DNA from: Amycolatopsis lurida
GTDB taxonomy: Bacteria; Actinomycetota; Actinomycetes; Mycobacteriales; Pseudonocardiaceae
DNA length: 64,000 bases
Direction: 5' to 3'
Assembly (NCBI RefSeq): GCF_900105055.1
Contig: NZ_FNTA01000004.1
Location: forward strand, 5,487,501-5,551,500
Shown here: positions 43,172-51,201 of the stretch, piece after piece
How positions within the stretch are numbered: position 1 is the first letter of the stretch
How the letters are laid out: each line of letters begins with the position of its first letter
Position numbers and translations under genes: made by a program
Notes under the pieces: model-generated
Databases searched by the model: none
The model's input: the letters and a program-made list of their open reading frames with translations, nothing else
What the model was told of the DNA's origin: nothing

Positions 43172-44051
43172 ACCGATGAGGTTCGAGGTGCGCCTGCGCG
43201 CGCCGATCGACGAGGTCTGGCACGCGCTGACCGATCCAGGGGCGCTGCGCGTGTGGCTTTCCGAATACGCGGAGGTCGACTTGCCGTCCCGGTACGAGTT
43301 CTGGGGCCGGTACACGCCGGAAGGCGATCGTCCGCGCCAGCGGCTGCTGTCGGCCGAGGACAACCTCCTGCGGTTCGTCTGGGCCCTCGGCGGGAAGGAG
43401 ACCGTCGTCGAGATCGCCCTGAAGGAGGACGGGGACGAGACGTCCTTGGCGTTCAGTCAGAGCGGTCTGCCGGATTACGCCACGATGCTCGCCGACTCGT
43501 ATTCGTCGCTCAGCCTGATGCACACGTTCTGGGCACTTTCGGTCGCGAACCTCGTCGACCACGTCGAAGGACGGCCGCCCATCGCGCGCTGTGACCTCAC
43601 TTCCCCGCTGATGAGCGAAGAAGTGCGGATCGACGCGCCCCGAGGGGAGGTCTACTCCTCGATCGCCGACCCCGACGTGTTCACCCGCTGGTTCGGCGCC
43701 CGGATCGAGGCGGAGACCCATGTCGGCGGCCGCTGGGCGATGGGGTCACTGGACAAGGACCCGGATCCGGCCAAGATCGTCGACCTGGTGCCCGGCTCCA
43801 AGATGTCGCTCGCATACCAGGACGGTGTCGTCGCCTCCTGGGAACTCGAGGACTCCGATGGCGGTACGAAACTGACTTTCGTCCAAAGTGGATTCTCGGA
43901 CGAGAAGCCGCCGTACGGCATGTGGATGGGCTGGCTCAGCGGTTTGGCGGAACTGCGCAGGTTCCACGAGCTCGACTCGTGGCGCTCGTCGTGGGTCGAC
44001 GTCCACCTGGAGGGAACCCCCGACGGACTCATCACCCTGGACGGCAAATAG
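43164..44051 (+). CDS. SRPBCC/AHSA1 protein with two START-like domains
   Basis: A 295-residue protein of two AHSA1 (Aha1 C-terminal, START-like) domains: FEVRLRAPIDEVWHALTDPG in the first and VRIDAPRGEVYSSIADPDVF-TRWF in the second. Each forms a hydrophobic-ligand-binding helix-grip fold. Single AHSA1 proteins of about 150 aa are usual, so this is a tandem fusion. The function is unknown; ligand sensing or detoxification is likely. It overlaps the ArsR gene and precedes the SDR-like gene by nine bases. Confidence 0.87.
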   Translation: MTEPMRFEVRLRAPIDEVWHALTDPGALRVWLSEYAEVDLPSRYEFWGRYTPEGDRPRQRLLSAEDNLLRFVWALGGKETVVEIALKEDGDETSLAFSQSGLPDYATMLADSYSSLSLMHTFWALSVANLVDHVEGRPPIARCDLTSPLMSEEVRIDAPRGEVYSSIADPDVFTRWFGARIEAETHVGGRWAMGSLDKDPDPAKIVDLVPGSKMSLAYQDGVVASWELEDSDGGTKLTFVQSGFSDEKPPYGMWMGWLSGLAELRRFHELDSWRSSWVDVHLEGTPDGLITLDGK

Positions 44052-44060
44052 GGGGAATAG

Positions 44061-44813
44061 ATGTTGCTCGAAGGCAGGAACGCGATCATCTATGGGGCCG
44101 CCGGTGGCATCGGCAGCGCGGTCGCCCGCGGGTTCGCCAGGGAGGGTGCGACCGTCCATCTCACCGGTCGCACCTTGAAGAAACTCGACGCGCTGGCCGA
44201 TGAAATCCGGGCAGCGGGCGGGAAAGCCGAAACGGCGGAGTTCGACGCGCTCGACGAAGCCGCCATCGACGAGCATGCCGCTTCGGTGGTTTCCTCGGCG
44301 GGCAGCGTCGACATCTCGATGAACGTGATCACGCACAACGACGTCCAGGGCATCCCGCTGGTCGAGATGTCGTGGGAGGACCTCGAAAGCCCGGTCCGGA
44401 CGGCGGTGCGGACGAACTTCCTCACCGCGCGGGCCGCCGCCCGGCACATGATCGGGCAGGGGTCCGGAGTGATCCTGATGTTCGGTGGCGACGGTGATCC
44501 GCTGCCGGGGTACCACCTCGGCGGGTTGCAGGTCGCGTTCAGCGCGATGGAGGCGTTGCGGCGAGGGCTGGCGTGCGAACTCGGACCGCAGGGCATCCGG
44601 GTCGTGACCCTTCGCACCGGCGGGATCCCGGAGACGATTCCGGCGGGCGCGGGCCTCGATGACGCCATTCGGGACATGGTCGACGCGACAATGCTCGAGC
44701 GGACGGCATCGCTCGAAGACGTCGCCCGGGTGGCCGCCTTCGCCGCGTCGGACCATGCGCGGAGCATGACGGCGACGGCGCTGAACATCAGTTGCGGCTC
44801 GATGGTCGACTAG
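44061..44813 (+). CDS. SDR-fold protein lacking the catalytic tetrad
   Basis: A 250-residue protein with a normal Rossmann cofactor loop (AIIYGAAGGIGSAVARGFAR) and an SDR length. The active site is not classical: NNAG is NVITHND, the Ser position is in VILMFGGDGD, and the Tyr-xxx-Lys position aligns with LQVAF. Apart from His/Asn variation, no catalytic Tyr or Lys is evident. It may be a cofactor-binding sensor or use a different mechanism. Co-transcription with ArsR and AHSA1 suggests a role in sensing or handling a small molecule. Confidence 0.8.
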   Translation: MLLEGRNAIIYGAAGGIGSAVARGFAREGATVHLTGRTLKKLDALADEIRAAGGKAETAEFDALDEAAIDEHAASVVSSAGSVDISMNVITHNDVQGIPLVEMSWEDLESPVRTAVRTNFLTARAAARHMIGQGSGVILMFGGDGDPLPGYHLGGLQVAFSAMEALRRGLACELGPQGIRVVTLRTGGIPETIPAGAGLDDAIRDMVDATMLERTASLEDVARVAAFAASDHARSMTATALNISCGSMVD

Positions 44814-44884
44814 ACAGCGCTTGGCGGTAACGCCGGCGGACGATCTCCCGACTACGCGGCACTACCAGGTGCTGGGGAGGTCGT

Positions 44885-45373
44885 ATGCCGACGAGAGCGA
44901 CGAAGCTGGGCATGGCGCTGGCGATCGGACTTATGGTCGCCGGAGGCTGCGGTGTGGAGACCGTGCCCACCGGGCGGGTCACGCCGCAGAGCGGCCCGGT
45001 GTCGACAGCGCCGACTACGCCGACAGTCCCGACGGCACTGACGACAACATCGACGCCGACCAGTAGTTGGACGCCGCGTACACCTCAGCAGTCCGTGCCG
45101 ACGGCCACGTCCGCGGTCGAGGTGCCGAAGCAGGTCGAGCCCAAGCCGACGAAAACACCTCCGAAGTCCACGCAGGCGGCGAAGGCGCCGAACTTGGCGG
45201 AGTGCGGAAGCGACTACTACCGCAACACCGACGGTGTCTGTGTCCACCGGCCGTCGGCCGGACCTGGCGCGGCCGACGGAGCGACCGCCCTCTGCAAGGA
45301 CGGTTCCTATAGCTACAGCCAGAATCGCCGCGGTACCTGTTCCGGCCATGGTGGGGTTCGCACCTGGCTGTGA
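44885..45373 (+). CDS. Lipoprotein with DUF3761-like C-terminus
   Basis: A 162-residue predicted lipoprotein. The signal peptide ends LMVAGGCGVE with a plausible lipobox Cys near residue 22. A long Thr/Pro/Ser-rich linker (about 30-100) follows. The C-terminal ~60 residues have C-x-S-DYYRNTDGVCVHRPS and CKDGSYSYSQNRRGTCSGHG, the cysteine pattern of DUF3761, ending VRTWL. The function is unknown; it is probably surface-anchored. GGGGAG lies upstream of the ATG. Confidence 0.82.
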   Translation: MPTRATKLGMALAIGLMVAGGCGVETVPTGRVTPQSGPVSTAPTTPTVPTALTTTSTPTSSWTPRTPQQSVPTATSAVEVPKQVEPKPTKTPPKSTQAAKAPNLAECGSDYYRNTDGVCVHRPSAGPGAADGATALCKDGSYSYSQNRRGTCSGHGGVRTWL

Positions 45374-45430
45374 TCCCGTCGGTGAACCGTTCACTGAGAA
45401 GGGTGGTGCTGTGTAAGGTCGGATCATGGG

Positions 45431-46858
45431 ATGCGCAGGGTGAAACCGGTCGGACGGGCACCTTCGCCCCGGATCTTCGTCGTCGTGCTGGCCACCTGCG
45501 GTCTGGTGGCCTCGTTCATGCAGACGCTCGTGATCCCGCTCATCCCCGCGTTTCCCCGGCTGCTCGACGCGACTCCGTCGGACGCGTCGTGGGTGGTGAC
45601 GGCGACCCTGATCGCCGGGGCCGTGGTGATGCCGGTGAGCGGCAGGCTCGGTGACCTCTACGGCAAACGCCGGTTGCTGCTGATCAGCCTGGGGTTCCTG
45701 GTCGCGGGTTCGGTGGTGTCCGCGCTGACCAGTTCGCTCGCGCTGATGGTCCTCGGACGAGGATTGCAAGGCTGCGCGATGGGCGCGATCCCGCTGGGCA
45801 TCAGCATCATGCGGGACGAACTCCCGCCGGAACGGGTCGGCGCCGCGATCTCGGTGATGAGTTCGACGCTCGGCGTCGGCGGTGCCATCGGGCTCCCGGT
45901 GTCGGCGCTGGTCGCGCAGAACGCCGACTGGCACGTCCTGTTCTGGGCGTCGGCGGGGCTCGGGCTCGTCTGCGGCTTGCTGATCCTGTTCGTGGTGCCG
46001 GAGTCGCCGGTGAAGACGCCGGCGCCGTTCGACTTCCTCGGCGCGCTGGGGCTGACGGCCGGACTGGTCTGCCTGCTGTTGCCGATCGTGAAGGGCGGCG
46101 AATGGGGCTGGGGAAGCGGCCGCACGCTCGCCTTCGCGGGAAGCGCGGTGGTGATCCTGCTGGTCTGGGGCGCCTACCAGCTGCGGCGGCGTGATCCGCT
46201 CGTGGACCTGCGGGTCTCCGCGCGACGGCCGGTGCTGTTCACCAACCTCGCGTCGATCATGATCGGATTCGCGCTGTACTCGATGGCGTTGTCGTTCCCG
46301 CAGCTGCTGCAGGCGCCCGCGTCGACCGGCTACGGTCTCGGCCTGACCATGGTGCAGGCCGGGCTCTGCCTCGCGCCGAACGGCCTGGTCATGTTCCTGC
46401 TGTCGCCGGTTTCGGCCCGACTCATCGAGCGCTACGGACCGCGCACGACACTGATGGTCGGCGCCACCACCATCGCGGCCGGATACATCTTCGCGACCGT
46501 GTTGATGGACAACGCCTTCGAGCTGATCACGGCGTCCATCATCATCGGCGGCGGTGTGGGCATCGCCTACGCGGCCATGCCGGCGCTGATCATGGGCTCG
46601 GTCCCGGTCACCGAAACCGCGTCCGCGAACGGGTTGAACTCGCTGATGCGCTCCGTCGGCACGTCGACGTCCAGCGCGGTGATGGCGACCATGCTCGCGT
46701 CGCTGGCGATCACCGTCGGCGGGGTTTCCGTCCCGTCCGCGGCGGGCTTCCGGCTGAGCTTCGTGGTCGCCGCCGGCGCGGCGCTCCTGGGGCTCGTCTT
46801 GACCGTTTTCGTCCCGAAGCAACGCCAGCCCCGATCTCTGATCGCCTCGGCCCGCTAG
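45431..46858 (+). CDS. MFS transporter (DHA2/14-TM drug exporter type)
   Basis: A 475-residue major facilitator with about 14 hydrophobic segments. It has motif A in the loop GRLGDLYGKRRLLLI, motif B LGRGLQGCAMGAIPLGISIM and motif C-like VGGAIGLPVSALVAQ. These fit proton-coupled drug exporters of the EmrB/QacA group. Its natural substrate is not evident. The ATG at 45431 lies within GGATCATGGGATGCGCAGG. It ends at a bidirectional terminator. Confidence 0.9.
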   Translation: MRRVKPVGRAPSPRIFVVVLATCGLVASFMQTLVIPLIPAFPRLLDATPSDASWVVTATLIAGAVVMPVSGRLGDLYGKRRLLLISLGFLVAGSVVSALTSSLALMVLGRGLQGCAMGAIPLGISIMRDELPPERVGAAISVMSSTLGVGGAIGLPVSALVAQNADWHVLFWASAGLGLVCGLLILFVVPESPVKTPAPFDFLGALGLTAGLVCLLLPIVKGGEWGWGSGRTLAFAGSAVVILLVWGAYQLRRRDPLVDLRVSARRPVLFTNLASIMIGFALYSMALSFPQLLQAPASTGYGLGLTMVQAGLCLAPNGLVMFLLSPVSARLIERYGPRTTLMVGATTIAAGYIFATVLMDNAFELITASIIIGGGVGIAYAAMPALIMGSVPVTETASANGLNSLMRSVGTSTSSAVMATMLASLAITVGGVSVPSAAGFRLSFVVAAGAALLGLVLTVFVPKQRQPRSLIASAR

Positions 46859-46898
46859 CGCCCTGCGTGCGGTGAAGACTCACCGCACGCAGGGGCGC
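46858..46898. terminator. Bidirectional terminator palindrome
   Basis: GCGCCC-TGCGTGCGGTGA and TCACCGCACGCAGGGGCGC pair with one bulged base around AGAC. It begins at the MFS stop and ends just before the stop of the convergent ThDP-enzyme gene (46904). Confidence 0.75.
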
Positions 46899-46903
46899 TC
46901 CGC

Positions 46904-48466
46904 TCAGAACAGCGTCGGAACGATCGCGTCGATCAGGTGCGGGCCCGGTTCGGCGAGCGCGCGCTGGAATTGCTCGGCCAGCTCCTCCGCCGTCGTCGCC
47001 CGGGTCGCCGGGACGCCCATGCCTTCGGCGATCTTGACGAAGTCCATGTCGGGCCGGGAGAGGTCGAGCAGTTCGTTCGCCTTGGGGCCGTTGGCGTCCG
47101 CGCCGACCCGCTGCAGCTCCAGCCGCAGGATCGCGTACGCGCGGTTGTTCAGCAGGACGGTGGTGACGTTGAGGTTTTCCCGTGCCTGCGTCCACAGCGC
47201 CGAAATCGTGTACAGCGCGCTGCCGTCGGACTGCAGGTTGATCACCGGCCGGTCCGGCGCGGCGACGGCCGCACCGGTCGCGACGGGCATGCCGTAGCCG
47301 ATCGCGCCGCCGGTCAGGGTCAGCACGTCGTGCCGGGGCGCCCCCGCGGTCGCCGCGGGCAGCAGCAGACCGGAGGTGTTCGCCTCGTCCGCGATGATCG
47401 CGCGCTCCGGCAGCAGCGCGCCGATCACCTCGACCCAGTTCTGCGGGGTCAGCGGTCCGGACGGCAGCGCGGGGCGAGAAGCCTCCTGCAGCACAGGCTC
47501 CGTCTCGGCGGCGACCAGGTCGGCGACGTCGTTCAGCGCTCGCGGCACGTCCTGCGCGACTTCGGCCAGCACATGGACCTGCGCGCCTTCGGGAACCAGG
47601 TTGCTCGCCTTGCCGGGGTAGGCGAAGAACGACACGGGTGCCTTCGTACCGGCGACGATCACGTGCTTGATCCCGTCGAGCTGGTAGGCGACCTGCTCGG
47701 CGAGGTAGCCGAGCCGCTCGATCGTCGGCAGTCCTTCGCCGCGTTCGAGCCGGGCGGGGAAGGTCTCGACGAACGCCTTCACACCGGTCGCGGCCGCGAT
47801 CCGGCTGGTCGCGCGCAGACCGGCCTCACGGCAGCCGCTGCCGCCGACGAGCAGCGCGACCGGTTCACCGCTGGACAGCACCTCGGCGATGTTCTTCACC
47901 GTCGTCGCGTCGACGACCTGCGGGATCCGCGGGGGAATGGGCGCGCAGGTCTCGCCGCCCTCACCCCAGGACGCGTCGGCGGGGAGGATGAGCGTCGCAA
48001 TCTGGCCGGGGGCGTCCTGGGAGGCCGCGACCGCCGCGGCGGCGTCGGCTCCGACGTCCTTCGTGTGCTCGGAGCGGCGGACCCAGCCTTCGAGCGAACC
48101 GGCGACGGCCTCGATGTCCGATTCGAGCGGGGCGTCGTACTGCTTGTGGTAGGTCGCGTGATCGCCGATCACGTTGACGATCGGGGTGTGGGCGCGGCGC
48201 GCGTTGTGCAGGTTCGCCAGCCCGTTGCCGAGGCCGGGGCCGAGGTGCAGCAGCGTGGCCGCAGGCTTGTCGGCGATGCGGGCGTATCCGTCCGCGGCAC
48301 CGGTGACGACGCCTTCGAACAGGCCGAGCACACCGCGCATCTCGGGCACGGTGTCGAGCGCGGCGACGAAGTGCATCTCCGAGGTGCCCGGATTCGAGAA
48401 ACACACGTCGACGCCGCTGTCGACGAGCGTGCGGATCAGGGACTGGGCGCCGTTCATCTCACTCAC
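46904..48466 (-). CDS. Thiamine-diphosphate enzyme (acetolactate synthase-like)
   Basis: A 520-residue ThDP-dependent enzyme. N-terminal VCFSNPGTSEMHFVAALD with the activating Glu in LFEGVVTGAADGYARI; C-terminal ThDP/Mg motif QSDGSALYTISALWTQAREN ending in LNNRAY. The GDG of the usual motif is SDG. It resembles IlvX-like (Rv3509c) and benzoylformate-decarboxylase-like proteins more than the true IlvB. The reaction is probably a 2-oxoacid decarboxylation or ligation. GTG 48466 lies three bases after the FAD oxidase stop, so the two form an operon. Confidence 0.85.
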   Translation of the reverse strand: MSEMNGAQSLIRTLVDSGVDVCFSNPGTSEMHFVAALDTVPEMRGVLGLFEGVVTGAADGYARIADKPAATLLHLGPGLGNGLANLHNARRAHTPIVNVIGDHATYHKQYDAPLESDIEAVAGSLEGWVRRSEHTKDVGADAAAAVAASQDAPGQIATLILPADASWGEGGETCAPIPPRIPQVVDATTVKNIAEVLSSGEPVALLVGGSGCREAGLRATSRIAAATGVKAFVETFPARLERGEGLPTIERLGYLAEQVAYQLDGIKHVIVAGTKAPVSFFAYPGKASNLVPEGAQVHVLAEVAQDVPRALNDVADLVAAETEPVLQEASRPALPSGPLTPQNWVEVIGALLPERAIIADEANTSGLLLPAATAGAPRHDVLTLTGGAIGYGMPVATGAAVAAPDRPVINLQSDGSALYTISALWTQARENLNVTTVLLNNRAYAILRLELQRVGADANGPKANELLDLSRPDMDFVKIAEGMGVPATRATTAEELAEQFQRALAEPGPHLIDAIVPTLF

Positions 48467-48469
48467 TTT

Positions 48470-49852
48470 TCAAGCCCTCTCAGCGAAAAGAACGCCGGGG
48501 TTGAGGATCCCGGCCGGGTCGAAGCTCTCCTTGATCCGGCGCATCAGCGCGATCTTCGCCGGGTCCTCCAGATCGAGGAAATAGCCGGATTTGGCCCGTC
48601 CGAGACCGTGCTCGCCGGAGATCGCGCCGCCGAGTTCCATGCCGAGCGCGAAGATGTCGGTCAGCAGCTGCTTCCGCTTCTCCGGGTCCTTGCAGAAGAT
48701 GGCCAGGTGGACGTTGCCGTCGCCGGCGTGCCCGCAGCCGAGCGCGCCCGCCTCGCGCGACAACGCCATTTCCCTGGCCTTGCGCAGGAACTCGGGCATG
48801 GCGGACCGCGGGACCACCACGTCGATGACGTCGTCCGCGCCGGCCGCCTTGGCCGTCCAGAACGCCTTCTCGCGTGCCTCGATCAGCTTGCGCGCCGACG
48901 GGCCTTCCAGCACGTACACGTCCATCGCGCCGACGTCACCCAACAGGCCGCCGAGTTCTTCGACGTCGGCGTGCAGCCGGTCACTGTCGCGATTTTCCAG
49001 TGCCACCACCAGATACGCCTGCGCCTTGTCGCGGATCGCGTCCGGGACACCGAGGCTGAGCTTCTCGTTGTAGCTGATCGCGGCGAGCGTCAGATTGTCG
49101 ATGTACTCGAGGATGTGCGGCGCGAGGCCGCTGGCGACGATCTTCGGGACGACGGTCATCACCTCGTCGAAGGTCTCGAACGGGGCGAACACCGTGGCGC
49201 CGTGCGGCAGGCGCGGGTACAGCTTCACGATGATCTCGGTCGCGATCGCGAGAGTGCCTTCGGAGCCGATGATCAGCTGGGTCAGGTCGTACCCGGTCGA
49301 CACCTTCGAGGTCTTGCCACCGGTCCGGATGATCTCGCCGGTCGGCAGCACGGCCTGCAGGCCCACGACGTTGTGCCGCGTGACGCCGTACTTGACCGCG
49401 CGCATCCCGCCCGCGTTCGTGCCGACGTTGCCGCCGACGCTCGCGCTCAGCTCGCCGGGGTAGACGGTGTAGCCGAGTCCGGCCACCGTGGTCTTTTCGT
49501 CCAAATCGGACAACGTGACACCCGGCTGGACGACGGCGACATGGTTCTCCGTGTCGATCTCCAGTACCGCGTTCATTCGTTCGAAAGAGATCACCAGACC
49601 GTCTTCGCGCGGGGTGGCTCCGCCCGAAAGCCCGGTGCCCGATCCTCTCGCGGTGACCGGCACACCGTGTTCGCTCGCGGCCTTGAGCAGCTCCGCGACC
49701 TCCTCGGCGCTTCCCGGTTTCGCCAGGTAGGCGGGCCGCTGAGGACTGGTGGTCAAAGCCTCGTCGTGTGCGTAATCCTCGGGGATCGCCTCGCCTGAAA
49801 GCAAATTCGAGTCCCCGACGATCTCGGCGAACCGTGCCGCAACATCGCCCAT
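48470..49852 (-). CDS. FAD-linked oxidase (glycolate oxidase GlcD/D-lactate dehydrogenase type)
   Basis: A 460-residue flavoprotein. FAD-binding domain VTARGSGTGLSGGATPREDG and VGGNVGTNAGGMRAVKYGVT; C-terminal GCGHAGDGNVHLAIF and AISGEHGLGRAKSGYFLDLE. These define the GlcD/D-2-hydroxyacid dehydrogenase family, oxidising D-lactate, glycolate or a related D-2-hydroxyacid to the 2-oxoacid. ATG 49852 is favoured (AAGGGCAG upstream); 49876 is possible. With the downstream ThDP enzyme it could turn a 2-hydroxyacid into an aldehyde or acyloin. Confidence 0.9.
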   Translation of the reverse strand: MGDVAARFAEIVGDSNLLSGEAIPEDYAHDEALTTSPQRPAYLAKPGSAEEVAELLKAASEHGVPVTARGSGTGLSGGATPREDGLVISFERMNAVLEIDTENHVAVVQPGVTLSDLDEKTTVAGLGYTVYPGELSASVGGNVGTNAGGMRAVKYGVTRHNVVGLQAVLPTGEIIRTGGKTSKVSTGYDLTQLIIGSEGTLAIATEIIVKLYPRLPHGATVFAPFETFDEVMTVVPKIVASGLAPHILEYIDNLTLAAISYNEKLSLGVPDAIRDKAQAYLVVALENRDSDRLHADVEELGGLLGDVGAMDVYVLEGPSARKLIEAREKAFWTAKAAGADDVIDVVVPRSAMPEFLRKAREMALSREAGALGCGHAGDGNVHLAIFCKDPEKRKQLLTDIFALGMELGGAISGEHGLGRAKSGYFLDLEDPAKIALMRRIKESFDPAGILNPGVLFAERA

Positions 49853-50030
49853 CGACTGCCCTTCCTCACGCTTCATTGCCTGGTTACCGAAGCGTAGTAC
49901 GTCATGGGCGCGGATGGCCATGAATCATTTTCATGTTTGCTTTCCCGGTGGCCACAACCTCGTGACAACCTCGCTCGGTTACCCATGTCGCAGCGGGCCG
50001 CGGCGGCCCGCCGGAAGGGGTGGACGCTCG

Positions 50031-50837
50031 ATGGGAACCAGGATGAGACGGATCGCGGCGCTGGGGGCGGCGCTGGCGATCGCGTTCGGGCTCGCGGTAC
50101 CGGTGGCCGAAGGCGGGCAAGCGGGCTGCACCGCGCCCGTGGCGAACGTCAGCGGAGTCAGTCAGGCCGAGGGAACGAGCGCCGGGTACACCACCCTTGT
50201 CTTCACCGTTTCACTCACCGACGGCGGCTGCGCGCCGCAGGGCTCGGTCGAATACCGGACGATCGAAGGCAACGGCTCGCCGGTCGATCCGGCGTTCATC
50301 GCGAAGGAGAGCGTCGACTACCTGCCGCGTGTGGGCACGCTGACCTGGTCCGGGAGGGCGGACGCACAGACGGTCGCGGTCAAGGTCCGGGCCGATTCCT
50401 TCGTGGAGAACGACGAGATGTTCTCCCTGCACCTGTACGGCGAGAGAGGCGTGCGGATCGGGCACAGCGTCGGCGTGGCCTGGGTGGCCGACGACGACAA
50501 GGTCAAGACCGCGCCGCTGGCCACCACCCAGGAAGGTGAGATCTGCTGGTCGATCCCGCCCAACTTCGCGCTGGGTACCACCACCTGCAAGGTGCCGCTC
50601 GTACTTTCCCGGCCGTGGCTGTCCGGACCGCTCACGGTCCGCTACCGCACCGAAGGCTCCGCCCACGAGCCGGTGAAGGACGGTGTCGTCACCTTCCAGC
50701 GCGGTGAGACCAGGGCATACGCCGAATTCACGATCGTGCCAGGGCAAACGGGGAAGGCGCGGGTCGAGTTCTTCGAGCCGTCGCAGGGCAAGCTCGTGTA
50801 CGCGACCTCGACCGTGGTGATCAGCCCCGCCGGGTGA
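50031..50837 (+). CDS. Secreted protein with Calx-beta-like domains
   Basis: A 268-residue exported protein. The signal peptide is RRIAALGAALAIAFGLAVPV (about residues 4-30). Two Calx-beta-like repeats follow: the first has VEYRTIEGNGSPVD and ESVDYLPRVGTLTWSG, the second VRYRTEGSAHEPVKDGVVTF. The ADSFVENDEMFSLHLYG segment is typical of the fold. Calx-beta domains bind Ca2+ or act as extracellular spacers; no catalytic domain is present. Start ATG 50031 has AAGGGG upstream; ATG 50043 is an alternative. Its stop overlaps the far end of the SARP reading frame by 17 bases. Confidence 0.83.
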   Translation: MGTRMRRIAALGAALAIAFGLAVPVAEGGQAGCTAPVANVSGVSQAEGTSAGYTTLVFTVSLTDGGCAPQGSVEYRTIEGNGSPVDPAFIAKESVDYLPRVGTLTWSGRADAQTVAVKVRADSFVENDEMFSLHLYGERGVRIGHSVGVAWVADDDKVKTAPLATTQEGEICWSIPPNFALGTTTCKVPLVLSRPWLSGPLTVRYRTEGSAHEPVKDGVVTFQRGETRAYAEFTIVPGQTGKARVEFFEPSQGKLVYATSTVVISPAG

Positions 50838-51201
50838 CGAGGTCGGCGTCGGCCGTCGCGTTCGCCCGCCGGTACAGCTCGATCGCCCGAGCCCAGTGGG
50901 TGGCCGCGGCGGCCGTGTCGCCGCACCGCGCTTCCAGGTCACCGAGGTCGCGGTGCAGATGCGCCTCCTCGTACGGATCCGGCACACTCGCCCGGACCGC
51001 GACGCCGCGCTCGAGGTTCTCCCGCGCCGCGGCCAGATCGCCGAGCCCCAGGTGGGCACGGCCGAGCCGGTCGAGCGCCGCCGCCTCGCTGTGCCGGTTC
51101 CCGACGTCCCGGCTGATCAGCAGCGCCTGGTCGAAATCGGCCCGCGCGGCCAGGAAATCCCGGCGGGCGAGGTGGACCTGGCCGGCGTGCAGCAGCGACT
51201 C
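50821..51201 (-). pseudogene. Severed C-terminal TPR part of the SARP regulator
   Basis: This 127-codon stretch is in the same frame as the SARP gene and begins directly after its amber codon. It reads ESLLHAGQVHLARRDFLAAR, RLGRAHLGLGDLAAARENLE and HLHRDLGDLEARCGDTAAAA, clear tetratricopeptide units continuing the C-terminal array, then ends at TGA (50821-50823). It has no obvious start of its own. It would be translated only by amber readthrough or if the TAG is an error. Confidence 0.8.

Noticed and set aside
42530..43363. N-terminal extension of the histidine kinase
   Set aside because: It would overlap the conserved divergent HTH gene and adds no domain.
46937..49798. A 953-codon open frame on the plus strand
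   Set aside because: It lies antisense to the ThDP enzyme and FAD oxidase genes, which carry clear family motifs.
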